This document shows, piece by piece, positions 59,716-64,000 of a DNA stretch of 64,000 nucleotides; position 1 is the stretch's first letter, and each line of letters opens with the position of its first letter. Source of the stretch: Balneolaceae bacterium (lineage in GTDB: Bacteria > Bacteroidota > Rhodothermia > Balneolales > Balneolaceae); the NCBI GenBank assembly GCA_017640605.1, contig JAEPQH010000004.1, positions 62,001-126,000 of the forward strand, read 5' to 3'. A program made the position numbers and the translations under genes. Under the pieces are notes generated by a model, which worked only from the letters and a program-made list of their open reading frames with translations, was not told where the DNA came from and ran no database searches.

Positions 59716-60651
59716 TTACTGATCTTTCGGTTTTGTACCCGGTTTACCCTCAACAGGATTTTCGTAGTAGCGAATGGTGGGATAAGCGAAGTCAATATCG
59801 TCGTGTTTTGCAAATTCATCCAAAACTTGCTCCCAAATAATCTGAGATGTTCCTCTTCTTTTACGAGGATTGGTGAGATATCGAACCGTTAAGTTAATCC
59901 CGCTATTTTTGACATCTGTATATACGATAGGGGTGAGATATTTAAACTCAATTAAATACGATTTCGATGCCTTTGCAATTTGGCGCTCCGCACTTTGTAT
60001 AAACTCCTGCGAAACTTCATCAATAATCTCAAAAAGAATGGTTTTTGCTTTTTTCCAATCGCTTTCGAAGGTTACCAACACCTGAATCTCGTTCCAGATG
60101 AACTCAAAATCGCTGGTGTAGTTTGCAAGATGATGCAAAAACACTTTATGATTAGGCACATGGATGACCCGCCCGGTACTTTGGTCGGCACCCACCCAGT
60201 TTCCGATCTCAAGAATGGTGAATTTAAAAGGGCGAATATCAATTACGTCACCTTTATAGGTGTCCAACTCTATTCTATCACCCACATCAAATGGTCGCCT
60301 CCAAATGATGAATAACCATGCGGCTAAATCGGTTACCGGATCTTTAAGTGCAATGGCAATACCGGCGCTAAGCAATCCTAAAAATGTAGCCAGCGACTGT
60401 ATTCCCGAGTACCAAATTTGAACAACTACCAGAAACCCTATAAAAAAACTACCATAGGATAGGTTTTTACGCCATTTATATTGGGTACGTTTGTTCTCGG
60501 TTTGATTATTTACAATTCGCAGAATAATGAGTCGCAACAACCATAGGAGCACAAATACACCAATAGTCTCGATGATTTTTGCGGTGAGATCAGGAGAGTT
60601 CAGGAAGTAGTCGCCCAATGCCTGTCGTATATTTTCAACTCGTTCGCCCAT
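59716..60651 (-). CDS. MscS-family mechanosensitive channel
   Basis: A 311-residue channel protein. Two or three N-terminal helices (about 25-45, 67-83, 85-100) end in the pore-lining LGLLSAGIAIALKDPVTDLAAW, followed by the conserved beta domain WRRPFDVGDRIELDTYKGDVIDI, VHVPNHKVF-like (here VIHVPNHKVFLHHLANYT) and an alpha/beta tail ending near residue 295. Such channels release solutes on osmotic downshock. The family is broad and this member is not close to canonical MscS. It diverges from secG with the shared promoter region described. Confidence 0.9.
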   Translation of the reverse strand: MGERVENIRQALGDYFLNSPDLTAKIIETIGVFVLLWLLRLIILRIVNNQTENKRTQYKWRKNLSYGSFFIGFLVVVQIWYSGIQSLATFLGLLSAGIAIALKDPVTDLAAWLFIIWRRPFDVGDRIELDTYKGDVIDIRPFKFTILEIGNWVGADQSTGRVIHVPNHKVFLHHLANYTSDFEFIWNEIQVLVTFESDWKKAKTILFEIIDEVSQEFIQSAERQIAKASKSYLIEFKYLTPIVYTDVKNSGINLTVRYLTNPRKRRGTSQIIWEQVLDEFAKHDDIDFAYPTIRYYENPVEGKPGTKPKDQ

Positions 60652-60675
60652 TTTATTTTCAGGAATTGCTTTTGC

Positions 60676-60707
60676 TTGGTTTCATATTCAAAATTTGGGT
60701 ATATTTG
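60676..60707 (+). promoter_or_regulatory. Bacteroidota-type promoter of secG
   Basis: TTG at 60676-60678 and TATATTTG at 60700-60707 are 24 bp apart start to start, matching the -33 TTG and -7 TAnnTTTG pattern. The secG start codon is 30 bp downstream. Confidence 0.6.
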
Positions 60708-60737
60708 TAATCTTTTGAAAGTTTAGTTGATTACAAA

Positions 60738-61121
60738 ATGCTTTACAACATAATTATTGCTGTTATCACAATTATTTGCGCGCTATTAACTCTGGTAGTG
60801 TTGCTACAAAACGGACAGGGACAAGGTCTTTCCGGAATTGGCGGGGGCGGTGGATTAGACGCCGGTGCAGGTGGCTTAGGCGCCCGCAGAACTGCTGATT
60901 TACTATCTCGAGCAACTTCTATTTTAGGTGGCGCTTTTTTGGTTCTTTGTGTTCTTGCAAACTTTGCGATTGATCGCCAGCAAACCGGAAACTCGGTATT
61001 ACAACAAGGCGCGCCGCTAAACGATATTAGCGCTCCTTCGCAAACACAATCTGCAGTACCGATGCAAACACCTCCTCCTCCAGCAACGAACGAGGACAAC
61101 GGCAACGACGACAATAACTAA
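60738..61121 (+). CDS. secG: Preprotein translocase subunit SecG
   Basis: A 127-residue protein with two membrane helices (about 4-22 and 52-75), a cytoplasmic GQGLSGIGGGGG stretch between them and the conserved ARRTADLLSRATSILGGAFL segment before the second helix. These are the marks of SecG, the accessory subunit that increases the efficiency of SecYEG translocation. The C-terminus (about 85-127) is a long, Q/P/N/D-rich extension, longer than in most SecG. It ends at a strong terminator. Confidence 0.95.
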   Translation: MLYNIIIAVITIICALLTLVVLLQNGQGQGLSGIGGGGGLDAGAGGLGARRTADLLSRATSILGGAFLVLCVLANFAIDRQQTGNSVLQQGAPLNDISAPSQTQSAVPMQTPPPPATNEDNGNDDNN

Positions 61122-61138
61122 GTCGCACCGAAATTTTT

Positions 61139-61169
61139 AAACCCCTTTGTTTCGCAAAGGGGTTTTTTT
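61139..61169 (+). terminator. Intrinsic terminator after secG
   Basis: AAACCCCTTTG (61139-61149) pairs with CAAAGGGGTTT (61155-61165) around a 5-base loop and continues into T. Confidence 0.92.
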
Positions 61170-61297
61170 ATGCTACAACTTTTTTGGAGTACCTCCGTAG
61201 TTCTATAGTTGATAATTAGCAAGTAAGTACATTACTTTGCTTATTCTAAGTAGCGTGAAATCTTGCTATTAATAATCCAATCACCTAACACAACGTC

Positions 61298-64000
61298 ATG
61301 AAAAAACTATTGCTCACCCTTTTGTTGGGAAGCTTCTTTATGAGCGCCGGAGTTGCTCAAACCAAATTGGTTGAAGAAGTTACAAGAGAAGGCGACGAAA
61401 TCGTTATTCCTTATAAAAAATATGTACTCGATAACGGTTTAACACTAATCATCCATGAAGACAAATCAGATCCTTTAGTTCATGTTGATGTTACCTACCA
61501 TGTAGGTTCGGCCCGAGAAGAATTGTATAAATCAGGATTTGCTCACTTTTTTGAGCATATGATGTTTCAGGGTTCTGAAAACGTAGCCGATGAAGAACAT
61601 TTTAAAATTATTAGTGATGCGGGTGGAACACTTAATGGAACTACTAACCGCGATAGAACCAACTATTTCGAGACTGTTCCCAGCAATCAACTAGAAGTAA
61701 TGTTATGGCTTGAAGCCGATCGTATGGGTTTCTTTCTGGATGCGGTAACTCAGAGAAAATTCGAAGTACAGCGAGAAACTGTTAAAAACGAAAAAGGTCA
61801 AAACTACGATAACCGCGCTTACGGCCGATGGAGTGAAGTAACTGCCGAAGCGTTGTACCCATTCGGACATCCTTATTCTTGGTTAACCATTGGAAAACTT
61901 GAAGATTTAGACCGTGTTGATGTTGATGATCTGAAAAAATTCTTCTTACGATGGTACGGACCAAATAATGCTACCCTAACTGTTGGTGGAGATGTAAATC
62001 CTGATGAAGTAGTTCGATTAGTAGAAAAATATTTCGGGGTAATTCCTGCCGGCCCGGAAGTTGAAGATTTGGAATTAGATCCGGTTACCATCGACTCCGA
62101 TCGATATGTTTCTTACGTAGATAATAACATTCGTTTCCCTGCGCTCCTGTTTACTTATCCAACAGTCCCTCAATATCACGAAGATGAAGCTCCACTTGAT
62201 TTCTTAGCTCAAATTCTTGGTACCGGTCGTTCTAGTTATTTCTACAAAAAATTTGTACTCACGCAGAAAGCCATACAGGCTTCTACCTTTCACCCAACTA
62301 GTGAACTCGCGGGAGAATTAACAATGTTTGTCCTTCCATTTCCCGGGCAAACTTTAGCAGACTTTGAAACCGAAATGAGATCAATTTTGGATGAATTTGC
62401 TACCGAAGGAGTAGATGAGCAAGACTTACAGAAAATTAAAGCAACCTATGAACGTAATTTCATTAACGGATTAACCAGCGTTGCCGGAAAAGTTTCCCGA
62501 TTAGCTGCCTACCAGACATTTACCGGTGATCCTAACTACATCAAAAGAGATATTGAGCGCTATAATGCGGTTACCAGCGATGATATCATCCGTGTGTTCA
62601 ACAAATACATTAAAGATAAGCCAGCGGTTATTACCAGCGTTATCCCGAATGATGGCGCTACAGAACCTGCTAAACCGGATAACTTTACTCCGGTAACCGA
62701 AGGCGAAAATCCATTCCCTACCACCGATTATTCCGGATTAACCTATACCCGCCCAACCGGTGACACTTTTGATCGCAGTATTAAACCAACTCCGGGCCCG
62801 GCTCCTTTAGTTACTATCCCTGATTTCTGGAAAACTGAATTTGACAACGGAATTCGATTTATTGGAACAGAATCAAATGAAGTGCCAACAGTAAATATCC
62901 AGTTAAGCATTAAAGGTGGACACAAAATGGATGCCTATCACCCAGAAAAAGCCGGACTTGCTTCACTCACCGCCGGGATGATGAATGAGTCGACCGAAAA
63001 CTTTACAGCTGAGGAAATTGCAGAAGAACTTCGATTAATCGCCAGTTCAATTAGCGTTTCAAGCAGTGATAACAGCACCACTATGAGCATTGCTACTCTA
63101 AAGAAAAACGTGGACCGAACGCTTGAGTTGGCTGAAGAGATTCTTTACCGACCTGCCTTTACCGAAGCAGATTTCAATCGAATTAAGCAACAACAAATCG
63201 AAGGCATTAAAAGTACGTACGAAAACCCGGCTTCCATTGCTGGCTTAGTGTACGATCGCCTTCTTTATGGTGATGAGCACATCTTATCGGTTCCCGGAAC
63301 CGGTATTGAAGAAACCGTGGAGCGTATCACTGTGGAAGATGTGCGCGCTTTTTACGAGCAGTACTACACTCCAGAGTTAGCCGAAGTGGTAGTGGTTGGC
63401 GATGTTGAGGAAAGTGAGATCATCGGAAAACTCGACTTTTTGAAAACCTGGGAACAGACCGGAGCAGAAATGCCGGATTTACCAGAACCAACCCAAAGCG
63501 ATTACACCAAAATTTATTTGGTTGACAAAGCAGGAGCGCCTCAATCAGAAATTCGAGTGGGTTATATGACCGGCTTAGAATTTGATGCTACCGGTGAATA
63601 TTTCAAAACCACGTTAATGAATTACACGTTGGGCGGTGCTTTTAACAGCCGCATCAATCTGAATCTACGTGAAGATAAAGGCTGGACCTATGGTGCACGT
63701 TCGTTCTTCAGCTCAGACAATGTGAATGGAGAATTCACTGCTTCCGCTGGTGTTCGTGCGAATGCTACTGATAGCGCTGTCGTAGAGTTTTTATCGGAGA
63801 TTAAAAACTTCCGTGAGGATGGCATAACTGACGATGAGTTAACTTTTATGAGAAACTCTATTGGTCAGCGTGATGCTAGATCGTATGAAACGCCATTCCA
63901 AAAAGCAGGCTTTCTCAGTACAATCATCCGATACAATTTAGCGGATGACTATGTGGATGACCAGGCTGAAATAATCCGAACTATCACAAAAGAAGAGATC
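61298..64000 (+). CDS. M16-family metallopeptidase, 3'-truncated by window edge
   Basis: The frame opens at ATG 61298 and stays open to the end of the window (901 codons). A signal peptide (MKKLLLTLLLGSFFMSAGVAQ) precedes a first M16 domain with the inverted zinc motif HFFEHMMFQG (HxxEH) and the downstream ligand Glu in ETVKNEKGQNYDNRAYG. A second M16-like half follows from about residue 510 (FDNGIRFIGTESNEVPTVNIQLSIKGG), without the zinc motif, and the conserved NLREDKGWTYGARSFF is visible. It is a periplasmic or outer-membrane zinc peptidase of the pitrilysin/processing-peptidase type, in the usual two-half single-chain form. The stop codon lies beyond the window. Confidence 0.93.
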   Translation, partial: MKKLLLTLLLGSFFMSAGVAQTKLVEEVTREGDEIVIPYKKYVLDNGLTLIIHEDKSDPLVHVDVTYHVGSAREELYKSGFAHFFEHMMFQGSENVADEEHFKIISDAGGTLNGTTNRDRTNYFETVPSNQLEVMLWLEADRMGFFLDAVTQRKFEVQRETVKNEKGQNYDNRAYGRWSEVTAEALYPFGHPYSWLTIGKLEDLDRVDVDDLKKFFLRWYGPNNATLTVGGDVNPDEVVRLVEKYFGVIPAGPEVEDLELDPVTIDSDRYVSYVDNNIRFPALLFTYPTVPQYHEDEAPLDFLAQILGTGRSSYFYKKFVLTQKAIQASTFHPTSELAGELTMFVLPFPGQTLADFETEMRSILDEFATEGVDEQDLQKIKATYERNFINGLTSVAGKVSRLAAYQTFTGDPNYIKRDIERYNAVTSDDIIRVFNKYIKDKPAVITSVIPNDGATEPAKPDNFTPVTEGENPFPTTDYSGLTYTRPTGDTFDRSIKPTPGPAPLVTIPDFWKTEFDNGIRFIGTESNEVPTVNIQLSIKGGHKMDAYHPEKAGLASLTAGMMNESTENFTAEEIAEELRLIASSISVSSSDNSTTMSIATLKKNVDRTLELAEEILYRPAFTEADFNRIKQQQIEGIKSTYENPASIAGLVYDRLLYGDEHILSVPGTGIEETVERITVEDVRAFYEQYYTPELAEVVVVGDVEESEIIGKLDFLKTWEQTGAEMPDLPEPTQSDYTKIYLVDKAGAPQSEIRVGYMTGLEFDATGEYFKTTLMNYTLGGAFNSRINLNLREDKGWTYGARSFFSSDNVNGEFTASAGVRANATDSAVVEFLSEIKNFREDGITDDELTFMRNSIGQRDARSYETPFQKAGFLSTIIRYNLADDYVDDQAEIIRTITKEEI

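Noticed and set aside
60743-61114. 123-codon minus-strand frame opposite secG
   Set aside because: It is fully antisense to a clear SecG gene; its Pro/Cys-rich composition comes from the Gly-rich linker and low-complexity tail.
1-64000. tRNA, rRNA, riboswitch or prophage features
   Set aside because: I looked for cloverleaf-type arms with a GTTCGAATC-like loop, rRNA-like conserved blocks, long structured leaders and phage genes and saw none that I could support.

Overview
The window looks like chromosome from a Balneolota (Balneola/Gracilimonas-like) bacterium or a close relative in the Rhodothermota/Bacteroidota. The pointers are a C-terminal type IX secretion sorting domain with the FQNYPNPFNPST signature, a TonB receptor paired with an HmuY-like lipoprotein, two choice-of-anchor B/LVIVD proteins, Bacteroidota-style -7 promoter elements (TAnnTTTG) upstream of secG and of a toxin-antitoxin pair, a TIGR03545/TIGR03546 pair and moderately AT-rich DNA. 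I saw no rRNA, tRNA, CRISPR array, transposase or prophage. The first gene (M14 peptidase) and the last gene (M16 peptidase) run off the window.

Layout. 0-5 kb: M14 peptidase, a copper trio (SCO, PCu(A)C, DUF411) and small conserved genes. 5-6.7 kb: an AAA/DUF4143 ATPase lying between an intact DUF427 gene and a decayed DUF427 copy. 6.7-16.3 kb: TonB receptor, two-domain HmuY-like protein and three secreted beta-propeller-type proteins in a row. 16.3-27.3 kb: aquaporin, PhoR/PhoB-like two-component pair, SDR, SGNH hydrolase, DUF58 protein, OprO/P-like porin, SLC13 transporter, then a receiver protein with a cyclic-nucleotide-domain kinase. 27.3-33.9 kb: Cys/Met PLP enzyme, a frameshifted PIN toxin with its antitoxin, a Ste24-type protease, a quinone-detoxification-like operon (ring-cleaving dioxygenase, MFS, hydrolase) and an RHH/RelE pair. 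33.9-39.3 kb: CPA2 antiporter, monothiol DsbA-like protein, a second cyclic-nucleotide-domain kinase and a receiver-glutaredoxin-like-thioredoxin-reductase-like fusion. 39.3-45.1 kb: accessory surface proteins with a duplicated module and a 66-bp repeat. 45-64 kb: outer-membrane and lipoprotein genes, the TIGR pair, an alpha-oxoamine synthase, a helicase-like protein with eroded ATPase motifs, a CPBP protease, an SRAP-family protein without its catalytic residues, MscS, secG and the M16 peptidase.

Most notable: (1) the kinase plus cysteine-less redox-fold response regulator at 36-39 kb, with a paralogous kinase/receiver pair at 25-27 kb; (2) two apparent pseudoenzymes from normally catalytic nucleic-acid families (DEAD-box helicase, SRAP) within 3 kb of each other; (3) an 11-bp-period, Pho-box-like motif upstream of both the TonB receptor and the OprO/P porin, with the same spacing to a TAA-rich element; (4) a LAS-type peptidase-like surface protein whose start codon sits exactly at the edge of an interspersed repeat. 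All of this comes from reading the sequence by eye; no database search was run.
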